A stretch of 64,000 nt of DNA from Verrucomicrobiota bacterium (lineage in GTDB: Bacteria > Verrucomicrobiota > Kiritimatiellia > UBA8416 > JABMPJ01). Made by a program: the position numbers and the translations under genes. This document shows positions 25,966 to 35,100 of the stretch, in pieces. Within the stretch, counting starts at the first letter, position 1, and each line of letters opens with the position of its first letter. The notes below the pieces were generated by a model that was not told the origin of the DNA, searched no databases, and saw nothing but the letters and a program-made list of their open reading frames with translations. Location: contig JABGQM010000014.1 in assembly GCA_018648805.1 (NCBI GenBank), forward strand, positions 1 through 64,000. The letters run 5' to 3'.

Positions 25966-26200
25966 GATTATGTCTCCGGAGCGAAATGTCGTGATTGAAC
26001 GCGCATGCTATCATAAAGGACGATCACTGTGCAGGAAATCGGGGACTCGGGTCCCGATTCGCCGTAGCAACTGTCTTGCGGCCAGACTGTTGGGGCATAT
26101 TACAGTCGGGCCGTGAAGCGGGCGTACGCTCTATGGCTTGCCCCCAGTTGACCGACGCTCCTGCTTGGATTGTTCAAGGCAATGGGCTAGAATGTAGCGC

Positions 26201-26639
26201 ATGATAAGCATACGCATGATCGTCATCTTCCTGTTCTGCGCGACGCTGGGTCTGAACGGCCGTGGCGGTGAACTGGTGCGGCTTGATGGGGCAGACTGGC
26301 CGCGGAGAGGGAAGCTTGGTCGAAATGGCCTCACGTTTATGGAGCACTATGATGGCTTATGGGATGCTAGTGACAGCAGTTCAAGATCGTCTGGCCCCGA
26401 AATACGGGTTCTGGAGCTATGGCGAAGCCTTGCGTACGATGCCAGGAAAATTCGGGGCGCGGCACTCCAAGCTCTATCAGATGTTGAAAATCGGCCATCA
26501 CGACGTCACACTCTCCCCGGAAGACATGCATCGCATCACCGTCTGGCTTGACTCCTGTTCGGTCTTCTATGGTGTCTATGAGAAAGAGGGCGGCGAAGCT
26601 CAGTTGCGTGGCGAGATAGTCCACCCGACCCTGGAATAG
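26201..26639 (+). pseudogene. Decayed gene: signal peptide plus HZS-alpha-like C-terminal fragment
   Basis: An ATG at 26201 opens a good signal peptide (MIVIFLFCATLGLNGRGG) followed by ELVRLDGADWPRRG, then loses recognisable content. In a different frame, from about 26370 to 26639, the sequence reads KYGFWSYGEALRTMPGKFGA, then LYQMLKIGHHDVTLSPEDMH and FYGVYE. This is the C-terminal segment of the hydrazine-synthase-alpha-like (HZS_alpha) domain found in large secreted PVC proteins. Front and back are thus in different frames with the middle missing, consistent with an internal deletion. The downstream frame (from 26262) has no ribosome site. I call it a pseudogene. Confidence 0.6.
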
Positions 26640-26666
26640 ACGCGGTTCTTCAAAGGAGGCAAAGTT

Positions 26667-27473
26667 ATGTCGGATCTCTTTCCGTGGCCTGATGAAAAGG
26701 TTGCAAAATACAGCGCTCACTACACAACCGACAGGATCACGGTTGACGGCAGGCTGGATGAGCCGTGTTGGCTTGCGGCCAAGCGCTCCCCGCGCTTTTC
26801 GGATCTGGTGAGCGGTCGTCGCAGCATCCACGATACACGTGCGGCTGTGCTGTGGAACGACGAGTACCTGTATGTAGGCTACTGGATCGAGGAACCGGAC
26901 GTCAGGGCCACCTATACTGAGCGTGACGCCTGCATCTATGAAGAGAACGATGTGGAGTTATTTATCGCCGGACAGGATGCCTACTACGAGTTTCAGATCA
27001 ACGCGCTGGGTACGATCTATGAGGTGCTGTTTATCTGGGAAGATGCCTACACGCGTGACGGCTACAGTGCGGCGCCGGAGTTTGACCGGAATGCAGACCT
27101 GGCTCGTGACTTTGGCGGTGTAGGCTTCACGCATCCGCGCGGCAACCGGATCGGGTTCTGGAACTGGGATCTGCCCGGTCTACAGTCGGCCGTGCATGTG
27201 GACGGAACCCTCAATGACGCATCGGACCGCGATCGGGGCTGGACCGTAGAACTGGCTCTGCCCTGGAAGAGTCTGCAGTGGTTGGCCAAAGCCGACGGGC
27301 GGGCGCTCCCTCCTCAGGAAGGGGATACCTGGGGTATGGATTTCAGTCGCTTCAACACCTATAAGGAAGCGCCGCCGGCCGATGATCATGGTGGCTGGGC
27401 CTGGAGTCCGCATGGGGTGTGGGACTCGCACGTGCCCGAGCTCTTCACGCGCGTCCAGTTCACCCGGGAATAA
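26667..27473 (+). CDS. CBM9-like carbohydrate-binding protein
   Basis: This 268-residue protein is almost entirely a carbohydrate-binding family 9-like domain. It opens DRITVDGRLDEPCW, then FSDL, AAVLWNDEYLYVGYWIEEPDVRATYTE, YEENDVELFI and YYEFQINALGTIYEV, all typical. It continues VELALPWKSL and ends GGWAWSPHGVWDSHVPELF, as in stand-alone members. No signal peptide is evident, so it may be cytoplasmic or exported by an unusual route. An AAAGGAGG ribosome site lies 7 bases before the ATG. Sugar binding is inferred; the ligand is unknown. Confidence 0.85.
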   Translation: MSDLFPWPDEKVAKYSAHYTTDRITVDGRLDEPCWLAAKRSPRFSDLVSGRRSIHDTRAAVLWNDEYLYVGYWIEEPDVRATYTERDACIYEENDVELFIAGQDAYYEFQINALGTIYEVLFIWEDAYTRDGYSAAPEFDRNADLARDFGGVGFTHPRGNRIGFWNWDLPGLQSAVHVDGTLNDASDRDRGWTVELALPWKSLQWLAKADGRALPPQEGDTWGMDFSRFNTYKEAPPADDHGGWAWSPHGVWDSHVPELFTRVQFTRE

Positions 27474-27484
27474 CGGGGCCGCTT

Positions 27485-27970
27485 CTACGTCAGCTTCTGG
27501 ATCAGTTCGGCATGCTGTGGGAAGCGCTGGTACACCTCATCCCGCGACGGCATCTCAAAGTCATCAAATTCAAAACCGGGTGCGACCGTACACCCCACCA
27601 GGCTATAGCCGTCGCCCATGACTTCGGCGCCGAAGAGGTCCCCCGCCGGCACCACCACGAGGGGCATGGCGCCCTCTGAGAGACCGACCCGCTGTGCGAT
27701 GTGCTGCCCGTCCGGCCTGATCCGGTGCAGCTGTAGCGGTTCCCCATCATAGAAATGCCAGACCTCATCCTGCCGGATGCTGTGTAGCCGTGACACCTCA
27801 CCCATGTTCAGAAGGAAGTAGATGGCCGTGGAAAACACACGCGCACCACCAAAACGCTCCGGCAAGGCATCCTGCACAACACGCTCATGGCTACGGTACA
27901 CCTCGTTGAACCATCCCCCTTCCGGGTGAGGCATCAATCCCAATCGCTCGATCCATTCGTTTGCTGTCAT
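27485..27970 (-). CDS. DUF985 cupin protein
   Basis: This 161-residue cupin of the DUF985 (Cupin_5) family begins with LGLMPHPEGGWFNEVYRS. It has STAIYFLL, the metal-site segment SRLHSIRQDEVWHFYDGEPLQLH, the second motif GYSLVGCTVAPGFEFDDFEM and the closing RDEVYQRFPQHAELI. The fold is a single beta barrel; the enzymatic function of the family is not established. It is convergent with the CBM9-like gene. Confidence 0.9.
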   Translation of the reverse strand: MTANEWIERLGLMPHPEGGWFNEVYRSHERVVQDALPERFGGARVFSTAIYFLLNMGEVSRLHSIRQDEVWHFYDGEPLQLHRIRPDGQHIAQRVGLSEGAMPLVVVPAGDLFGAEVMGDGYSLVGCTVAPGFEFDDFEMPSRDEVYQRFPQHAELIQKLT

Positions 27971-28225
27971 CTGGCGAACTATACCTTCGGACTCAGGTGA
28001 TCACAAGTATGCACGGGCATGCCAATGGGGAGCTGAAAGCGGCCTGCTAGCGGTGATGCGGGATGGGGATGCCGCGGCAATGGGATGAGCGGGTCGTTCA
28101 ACAGGCTCAACGGCAGACGGTGTCCATCCAAATGGTTGTTCCTGCACCCGTGATCCTGCTATCTTTCTTCTTGAGGAACCGACAGCGGCATGGGGCGTGA
28201 ATCAGCCGCTTAGCAATAGTGAGGT

Positions 28226-28714
28226 ATGGGTGTGTTGGATATCTTTGTAGATGCGGATGCCTGCCCTGTAAAGCAGGAGGTCTACCGCGTGGCTCGTCGA
28301 TGCGACCTCAAGGTGACGTTGGTTGCCAACGCATGGATGCGTATCCCCGATGATGACCGAATCTCGCTGACCGTCGTGGGTGCCGGGGCGGATGTGGCGG
28401 ATGACTGGATTGTGGATCATGTTCAGCCCGGCGATATTGTTGTGACCGCTGACATACCGCTGGCGGCGCGTTGCATTAAGAAGGATGCACGTGTTATCGG
28501 GCCGTCAGGAAAACCATTTTCGGAGGCGAGCATTGGTGACGCGGTGGCCCAGCGAGACCTGATGACCGAGCTTCGTGCGGCGGGAATTGTTACCGGCGGG
28601 CCGCCGCCCCTGCAACAGCGTGACCGATCCCTTTTCCTCAATCAACTGGACGTGCTCATTCAGGCCATACGCCGCAAACCCCCACCCCCTGCGCCTGAGG
28701 TAACGGATAGATGA
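28226..28714 (+). CDS. UPF0178/YaiI-YqxD family protein
   Basis: This 162-residue protein of the UPF0178 (DUF188) family shows IFVDADACPVKQEVYRVA, VANAWM, GADVADDWIVDHVQPGDIVVTADIPLA and the family's GxPFSEASIG segment. The family has a PIN-like or NYN-like fold, but no activity is firmly established. It overlaps the next gene by 4 bp (ATGA), so the two are translationally coupled. Confidence 0.92.
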   Translation: MGVLDIFVDADACPVKQEVYRVARRCDLKVTLVANAWMRIPDDDRISLTVVGAGADVADDWIVDHVQPGDIVVTADIPLAARCIKKDARVIGPSGKPFSEASIGDAVAQRDLMTELRAAGIVTGGPPPLQQRDRSLFLNQLDVLIQAIRRKPPPPAPEVTDR

Positions 28715-29397
28715 AACCTACCATACAGCTAGCTGAGACCCGGACGCCTGCGGGGCGGCGATTGGTCCTCGCTCAGCATGACCGAGACTTCAACCTGATG
28801 GATGAGGGCTACCCCCTCATGACCAGTCGGGAACATGAGTCCGAACTGGAACTGGCCCGCCTTGGCTGTGCCCACAGTGCGTCTCGACCAGCCCCCCGCG
28901 TTCTGATCGGTGGGTTGGGGATGGGGTACACGTTGCGCCAAACGCTGGACCTTTTTCCGCCGTCGGCCACGGTGGTGGTTGCTGAGTTGCTGCCTGATAT
29001 TGTCGAATGGAACCGTGTCTATCTGGGAGATCTCACCGATCATCCCATGCGGGACGAACGCGTTACGGTGAAGGTTTGCGATGTCGTGGACGTGGTGAGG
29101 AAGAATGCGCATCCGTTTGACGCCATTCTGATCGACATCGACAACGGACCGGAAGCGATCAGCGATTACCAGGACCATGCGCTCTACAGTACGGCGGGTA
29201 TCGGCATGTTGATGCGTGCACTGACCGCCGCAGGTTGCCTGGCCATCTGGTCGGCAGGGATCGATCGGCGATTCGAACGCCGCTTGCGGCGTGAGGGCCT
29301 GCACGTGAAGGCGTTTCAGGTACCGGCACACAAGGGCGCCAAGGCGCGCTCCAAATGTATCTGGGTTGCATCCCGAGATCCTAACTCTCTGCCCTGA
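28711..29397 (+). CDS. Spermidine-synthase-like methyltransferase-fold protein
   Basis: This 228-residue protein has a spermidine-synthase-like Rossmann fold. RVLIGGLGMGYTLRQTLDL is motif I, VVVAELLPDIVEWNR is the acidic strand, and FDAILIDIDNGPEA is motif IV, with D/N instead of the usual catalytic DSTDP. The full polyamine-binding N-terminal domain is missing. It starts inside the stop of the UPF0178 gene. Whether it uses decarboxylated SAM or SAM cannot be told. Confidence 0.8.
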   Translation: MKPTIQLAETRTPAGRRLVLAQHDRDFNLMDEGYPLMTSREHESELELARLGCAHSASRPAPRVLIGGLGMGYTLRQTLDLFPPSATVVVAELLPDIVEWNRVYLGDLTDHPMRDERVTVKVCDVVDVVRKNAHPFDAILIDIDNGPEAISDYQDHALYSTAGIGMLMRALTAAGCLAIWSAGIDRRFERRLRREGLHVKAFQVPAHKGAKARSKCIWVASRDPNSLP

Positions 29398-29413
29398 CCC
29401 CTGCCTCCTGCAT

Positions 29414-29447
29414 GCCCCGCCGTAGCCCGGAGGGCGAAGGAGGGCCC
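29414..29447 (-). repeat. Interspersed GC-rich repeat, partial copy
   Basis: Read on the minus strand, this stretch contains CCTTCGCCCTCCGGGCTACG, which resembles the plus-strand element at 44205-44263 (CTTCGCTCTGCGAGCTTCGG). Both lie in non-coding sequence next to a gene start. I recall similar short G+C-rich palindromic elements in PVC genomes. Confidence 0.4.
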
Positions 29448-29498
29448 CCTGACTCTATTGCCTTGATCTATGACGGCATTCGGTTGATCGTTAGGGGC

Positions 29499-30668
29499 AT
29501 GAGCACGCTTGAATCCACTCCCCTGGTCATCATCGGCGCCGGCGCTGCGGGCCTCATGGCCGCATGCCACGCCGGCGAACGAGGGGTTCCGGCCCTGTTG
29601 CTGGAGCGCAAACACCGCGCCGGAAGCAAGCTGCTCATGTGTGGCAACGGCCGCTGCAACCTATCCTCCTGTCTGCAACCTGATGCGATGCTGGCCGATT
29701 TCGGGGACCCCCTGGACGCGTTCCTGCGTCCCGCCATCAGAGCGTTCACCCCCGCTCAGCTTCAGCATTGGTTTGAGGCCAGCGGACTGCCCCTTATGCG
29801 TACGCGTGACGGCAAGGTGTTTCCGAGGTCCGAGCGCGCCGCCGATGTGGTCAAGTGCTTGAGTGACGTGCTGCGCCGGTTCAGCATGCCGATCTGCTAC
29901 AACGCGCCGGTTGAGAGCATCACAGCGGGTGCCACCGGTTTTACCGTTCAGACGCGCACGTTCCGGATAGAGGCCGAGCGGGTGCTGCTTGCCACGGGCG
30001 GTGTGAGCTATCCGAAGACCGGCAGCGTGGGCGATGGCCAACGCCTGGCCCGTGAGCTGGGGCACCGATTGCAGCCTTACCGTCCCGGCCTTGTGGGTAT
30101 TGACTGGAGTGGGTCGTGGCTCGCCGCTCACCAGGGGCAGCAATTCAAGAGCGCCCATGTTCGTATTCTGGATGGGGACCAGTGCATCGGGGAGACGACC
30201 GGCTTGCTGGAATGCGAACGCTGGGGTCTGGGCGGCGGGGCGATTTCGAATGCAACGCGACTGATCTCCCGACTCAATGCCCGGAACCCCGGCGTGGAGA
30301 TTACCTATGCACCCATGCAGGCCCCCCTGTCTATTCCTGCGTTGACGATGCGTCCGCTCAAGGAGGCGATGGTGACGGTGGGCGGCGTGGATCTGCGCGA
30401 TATCTCGCCTGCCACGATGGCCTCCACCGTGACGCCAGGACTTTATTTTGCGGGTGAAGTGATCGATGTGGATGGTCCCACCGGGGGCTACAATCTTACC
30501 GCCGCTTTTGCCACGGCCCGCCTCGCTGTCAGTACGATAGCCAAAGAAGGCCATTACACACCACCCGCCACAAAAGCCCGGCCCCAGGGCCGTCGGGGCA
30601 GCAAGCCGGATCGACGCCGCCGTCCCGCGCCGCGTCCAGACCGTCGGCGTCGCAAAAGCGCGAGGTGA
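29499..30668 (+). CDS. HI0933-family (BaiN/aminoacetone-oxidase-like) flavoprotein
   Basis: This is a two-dinucleotide-binding-domain flavoprotein of about 390 residues from the ATG at 29499, which has a TTAGGGG site; the open frame upstream lies in a repeat-containing leader. FAD-binding motifs are visible: VIIGAGAAGLMAACHAGERG near the start, the family signature SKLLMCGNGRCNLSS, VLLATGGVSYPKTGSVGDGQ and, near the C-terminus, LYFAGEVIDVDGPTGGYNLT. The last ~35 residues are strongly basic (RRRRPAPRPDRRRRK), which is unusual for the family. The substrate is unknown. Confidence 0.9.
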   Translation: MSTLESTPLVIIGAGAAGLMAACHAGERGVPALLLERKHRAGSKLLMCGNGRCNLSSCLQPDAMLADFGDPLDAFLRPAIRAFTPAQLQHWFEASGLPLMRTRDGKVFPRSERAADVVKCLSDVLRRFSMPICYNAPVESITAGATGFTVQTRTFRIEAERVLLATGGVSYPKTGSVGDGQRLARELGHRLQPYRPGLVGIDWSGSWLAAHQGQQFKSAHVRILDGDQCIGETTGLLECERWGLGGGAISNATRLISRLNARNPGVEITYAPMQAPLSIPALTMRPLKEAMVTVGGVDLRDISPATMASTVTPGLYFAGEVIDVDGPTGGYNLTAAFATARLAVSTIAKEGHYTPPATKARPQGRRGSKPDRRRRPAPRPDRRRRKSAR

Positions 30669-31795
30669 TTATCGTGACGAGGCTGACTGTCCCTGCATCT
30701 GCTCTGCTTTTCTGTCTGGGGTGCCTCATTGCGCCACCCGCTACACGAGCCGAGGAGATTGTCGTGCAGATTAGCGATCCGCCGGCAACAGGCGTCGTTC
30801 AAGTGGTCCTATTCGACTCGGCCAACGCATTCGGCGACCTTCGTGATCCGGTCAGGGAAGTTACCTTCCCGTTGGATGGCCGCGGAAGCTATCGCCTGGA
30901 GAACGTGCCCCCCGGCGAGTATGCGCTCCTCGTGTTTCATGACGAGAATGGGAACGGTCGGCTGGACCGGAACTTCATCGGGATTCCGAGGGAGCCCTTG
31001 GGCTTTTCGAATGGCTATCGCCCCAAGGGACCGCCCAGCTACAAGCGTGCCACCTTCTCGCTTCAGAGCGAGGCGTCACACCACGTTATGGTCGCGCTTT
31101 CAAGGCCACTGGGTCGCCGTGGCCGTCTGGGCGTTGGACTAGGCGTCATTGCGCGAAGCAGTCCCTACCGCGACTACAAGGGCGGCGTCTACCAGGCCAT
31201 CCCCGCCATCACCTATATCGGGGATCGCCTGCAGATCTACGGGCCGCGGATGCAAGCGGGTGTTGTGGGGAACGGAAAGCTCCGCCTGGCCGCCATCGGC
31301 GAGTATCGCATCGGCGTCTACGAGGAAGACGACAGCCCGGCCCTGACCGGTATGGGTGATGCCGAGAGCACACTGATGGCCGGTCTGTCGCTGCAGGCCG
31401 AGTTGCCGGGCGGCATCGACGTGTCGTTGAGCTACGTACACGATGTACTGGACAGGATCGGTGGTGGTGATGCGAGGATTGGGATCGCGAAATCGTTCCC
31501 GCAAGGCGTATTCAGGATCGCGCCACAGATCGGATTGAACTGGATGAGTTCAGAACATGCCAACAATGATTTTGGAGTGGCCGCAGACGAGGTGCTTCCC
31601 GACCGACCGTCCTATCAGCTGGACGCCGTGCTGAGCGGCGAGATAGGTGTGGGGGTATTCATCGATATCACCCGCGACTGGGTGGTGATTATCGATGCTG
31701 GCGTTGAGTTTCTTGATGCCGAGGTCACCCGGAGTCCGATCGTAAGCAAGGACTACGTCATGAAGGGCTTCGCCGCCGTCAGCTACATCTTCTGA
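30665..31795 (+). CDS. DUF2141-MipA/OmpV fusion outer-membrane protein
   Basis: This 376-residue exported protein starts at a GTG overlapping the stop of the flavoprotein gene. The signal peptide spans ~1-29 (LLFCLGCLIAPPATRA). Residues ~30-145 are a DUF2141 domain: VVLFDSANAF, YRLENVPPGEYALLVFHDENGNGRLD and YKRATFSL. Residues ~150-376 form a MipA/OmpV-like beta barrel: GVGLGVIARSSPYRDYKGG, the strand pattern AIPAITYIGDRLQIYGP, and a C-terminal aromatic GFAAVSYIF fit for outer-membrane insertion. MipA in E. coli scaffolds murein enzymes. The fused DUF2141 would sit in the periplasm or at the cell surface. Function is inferred. Confidence 0.85.
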   Translation: MIIVTRLTVPASALLFCLGCLIAPPATRAEEIVVQISDPPATGVVQVVLFDSANAFGDLRDPVREVTFPLDGRGSYRLENVPPGEYALLVFHDENGNGRLDRNFIGIPREPLGFSNGYRPKGPPSYKRATFSLQSEASHHVMVALSRPLGRRGRLGVGLGVIARSSPYRDYKGGVYQAIPAITYIGDRLQIYGPRMQAGVVGNGKLRLAAIGEYRIGVYEEDDSPALTGMGDAESTLMAGLSLQAELPGGIDVSLSYVHDVLDRIGGGDARIGIAKSFPQGVFRIAPQIGLNWMSSEHANNDFGVAADEVLPDRPSYQLDAVLSGEIGVGVFIDITRDWVVIIDAGVEFLDAEVTRSPIVSKDYVMKGFAAVSYIF

Positions 31796-32112
31796 AATGA
31801 TCCGTTCTGACGCGACTTTCCTTTCTTGTCCGCCTGTGGACTCCCCACACGTGCACCTGCACTTAAGCCCTATCTTAAACGGCACACTTACGCCACCCGC
31901 TTGGTCGGATCCCTAGTCAGGCGATTCCAGAAGTCGCAGAACTCCGTGCACACGACCCGAGCATGCCGACAGCTGTTGTTACGTAGACGTTACACAGGGG
32001 CGATGAGGGGTGTGGTTTAATGGTCGAAGAGATTGGTGTCGGCAGGCGTATAGAGAGTAGGGTGATGGAACGTGAATGGCGGGCGGCGGTAACGACAGTG
32101 GAGGTCAGGCAG
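31796..32112. other. Intergenic region before the A2M gene
   Basis: This 317-bp spacer should contain the promoter of the A2M gene, whose ribosome site is GGAGG at 32100-32104. An in-frame ATG at 32020 would extend the A2M protein, but it encodes 31 residues without signal character, so I treat that part as leader. No RNA gene or clear terminator is recognised. Confidence 0.4.
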
Positions 32113-35100
32113 ATGAAACGATTTTCTTATCTTGCAGGCAGAGCAGTGACGAAGCGCGGGCGATGCGCCGTGTTGGCGGTGATCGCGCTGGGGGTGCTGG
32201 TGGGATGGGCGGGCCCGTTGGATGCCGCACAGACGGGGGCGGATGAACGGCTGTATATGGAGGCATTGGGACAGTATCACGGCGAGGACTACGCCGGCGC
32301 GGCTGAGGTCGCCATGGAGGTCATCGAACGTCACGCCGATTCTGATTGGCACACCAAGGCACGTTTTCTGAGGGCCCGTGCCCTGGTAGCGCTCAAACGG
32401 TTCAAGGAAGCGGAGGCGATCTATGAGAAGGAAGCCGCCCGCCTGCTCGCGGGCACGCGCAAGCGTGAGATCGCGGGAGTGGTAGTGGCCTTTGCGGACC
32501 GCTTGGCCACACCGGCCGATCCGAAGGTGCTGGATGCCCCCCCGCCTGACTTCGGCAAAGCTTATAAGCTCTATGACAGAGTTCTGCAGATGGAGATCGG
32601 ACGCGAGCTGCGTGACGAGGTGATGTTCAAGAAGGCCCGCGCGATCCAGCAGGCTGGCAACGCACACCAGGTCATCGCCGATCTCGAGGCCTATCTGGGC
32701 CTGTTCGATCCCCGCTGGTCTGGCCCTGCCGGTGCGGGTAACGGGGCCGCCCGCCCCAAGACGAATCCACCCGCACCGGGAGCTCATATCGCGGAAGCGC
32801 GCTACTTCCTGGCCATGGCGCTGCGCGACAGCCGCCAACTCCCGCGCAGCCGCTGGGAGGCCCGCGATCTGCTGGCGCGGCTAACGGACGCACCGGCGCG
32901 GGACGACGCCCTGGCGGCCGACACGCGCTGGTTGCTGGTCACGGCCTTTGGGATGCCGCAGCCGCAAGCCAGTGAACTGGAACGCGCCGTGAAGGCAACG
33001 CGTGATTTTCTCAAGGCGCATCATGCCGATCCACGCGCGGTAAAGGCCGCCTACCTGGTTCCGCAGGCCTACGAGAATCACGGGCGCCCCGACCAGGCCA
33101 TCGCACAGTACCAGGCCTTTATCGACGGAGGCGCGTATGCCCTGCCGGACGGCGAAGCGGCTCACGAGCCGATCGAGCCCAAAGCGGCCCAATCAGCGAC
33201 CGAATATGAGGAGCAGTCGCGCCGGGAGGCGCTCTATAAAATTGGGCAGCTTCGCTTCGCGCAGCGCGGCTATGATGACGCCATCGCCGCCTGGCAGCGC
33301 TACGGGACCCGCTTCCCGAACGGTCCGCACTGGGCCGCGAGCCAACAGGGCATTCTGAATGCCGAGTTCCAGAAAGGCGTACAGGCCCTGGCCGACAAGG
33401 AGTATGCGACGGCCCGCACGCTGTTCGAGAGTTTCCTACGCGCCCACCCGCTCGACAGCCGGGCCCGCCAAATCCTCTTTACGTTTGGCCAGATCCACCA
33501 CGCACAGGCTGGGGAACTGGCCGATGCGAAAGGGGATCCGGCTGCGATCAAGGCGCACTACCAAGAGGCCATTGATGAATGGAGCCGCCTGATCAGCAAG
33601 TATCCCAACACAGAGGAATCTTCGCTGGCACTGTTCCGCAGCGGGTCGGTTCAGGAAGAGCACCTGGACGCACAGGCAAAGGCCCTGGCTACGTTCCGCC
33701 GCCTGACCTGGGGCTCCTACGCGGGCCAAGCCCAGCAACGTATCGCGGAGATGACCCGCAAAAACCTGAAGCTGAGTACCGAGCGTAGGTTCCGTACCAG
33801 CGAAATGCCCACGGTTCAACTCAAGACGCGCAACATCGAGAAGGTGACGGTGCGCACCTACCGGCTCAACGTGGAGGCCTACTTCCGTAAGATTCATGCT
33901 ACGCGTGGCGTGGAGGAGCTGGACGTCTCGTTGATCGAACCGGACCGCACCTGGGAGCTGGACATCGACGGCTATGCTAAGTACAAGCCGCTGACCAGCG
34001 AGATCGAGATTCCGTTCGAGAAAGACGCGCCGGGTGCCTACGTCGTCACCATCAGCGAGGAGGACTGGGAAGCCACGACGCTGGTGATCCGCTCGGATCT
34101 TGACTTGATCGTGAAGACCAGTCGCCGCCAGGCGCTGGTGTTCGTGCAGAATCGGCTCAAGCGAGGGCCGGCGAAGGATGTCAAGGTGCTGCTCAGCGAT
34201 GGCGAGGCCATCTTCGGCACGGGCACCACAGGCAAGGACGGGGTCTATACAGACACCTTCGACGTTTTGAAGGAACTGGGTGCAATCGGAGTGCTGGCCG
34301 TGGCGGACGGGCATGTGGCATCGCACAATCTCAACTTGGAAGGGCTGGGCTTCAGCAGCGGGCTGGCGCCGCGCGGCTACATCTATACCGCGCGACCGGT
34401 CTACCGCCCGGGCGAGCATGTGGCGGTGCGCGGCATCCTGCGCGATGTGATAAAGGGCAGCTACACGATTCCTACCGAGCCCTTCACCATCACGGTCACG
34501 GATGCCCAGGGCCGTATGATCCGGGAAGAAGAGCAGGCGCTCAGCGAGTTCGGTACCTTTGCCACAGAGTTCGACCTGGCGGAGGTCGCAGGTCTGGGTG
34601 CCTATACCGTCCGCGCCAGCCTGCAACGCAAGCATCAGGCCGCCCTGCAGTTCACGGGCACATTCGAGGTGCAGCGCTTCAAGCTGGAGAAGATCCGCCT
34701 CGCACTCGACCTCCCGCGCGATGTCTACTTCCGCGGGGAGACCGTCGCGGGCACCATCTCGGCTTCCTACTACTGGGGTGAGCCGGTGGCCAATGCGCCG
34801 CTGCGCTACCAGCTTCCGGACGGACGCTCGTACACGGTCGAAACAGATGCCAAGGGCGAGGTCGCCTTTGTCTTCGATACCACCGCTATGACGCCCGGTC
34901 AGGGGCTGGCCTTTACCGCCACGTTGACGGCCGAAAACGTGTCGACCAGCAAGCAGGCCTTCCTGGCGTTGCTCGGATTCACGGCCGAGGTTAAACCCAG
35001 CCAGCCGCTCATCGTCGCGGGCGAACCGGTCGACGTAGAGATCACCACCACCGCCGCCGACGGCACGCCGAGCGGGCGTGAACTCACGCTGTCTGTGCTG

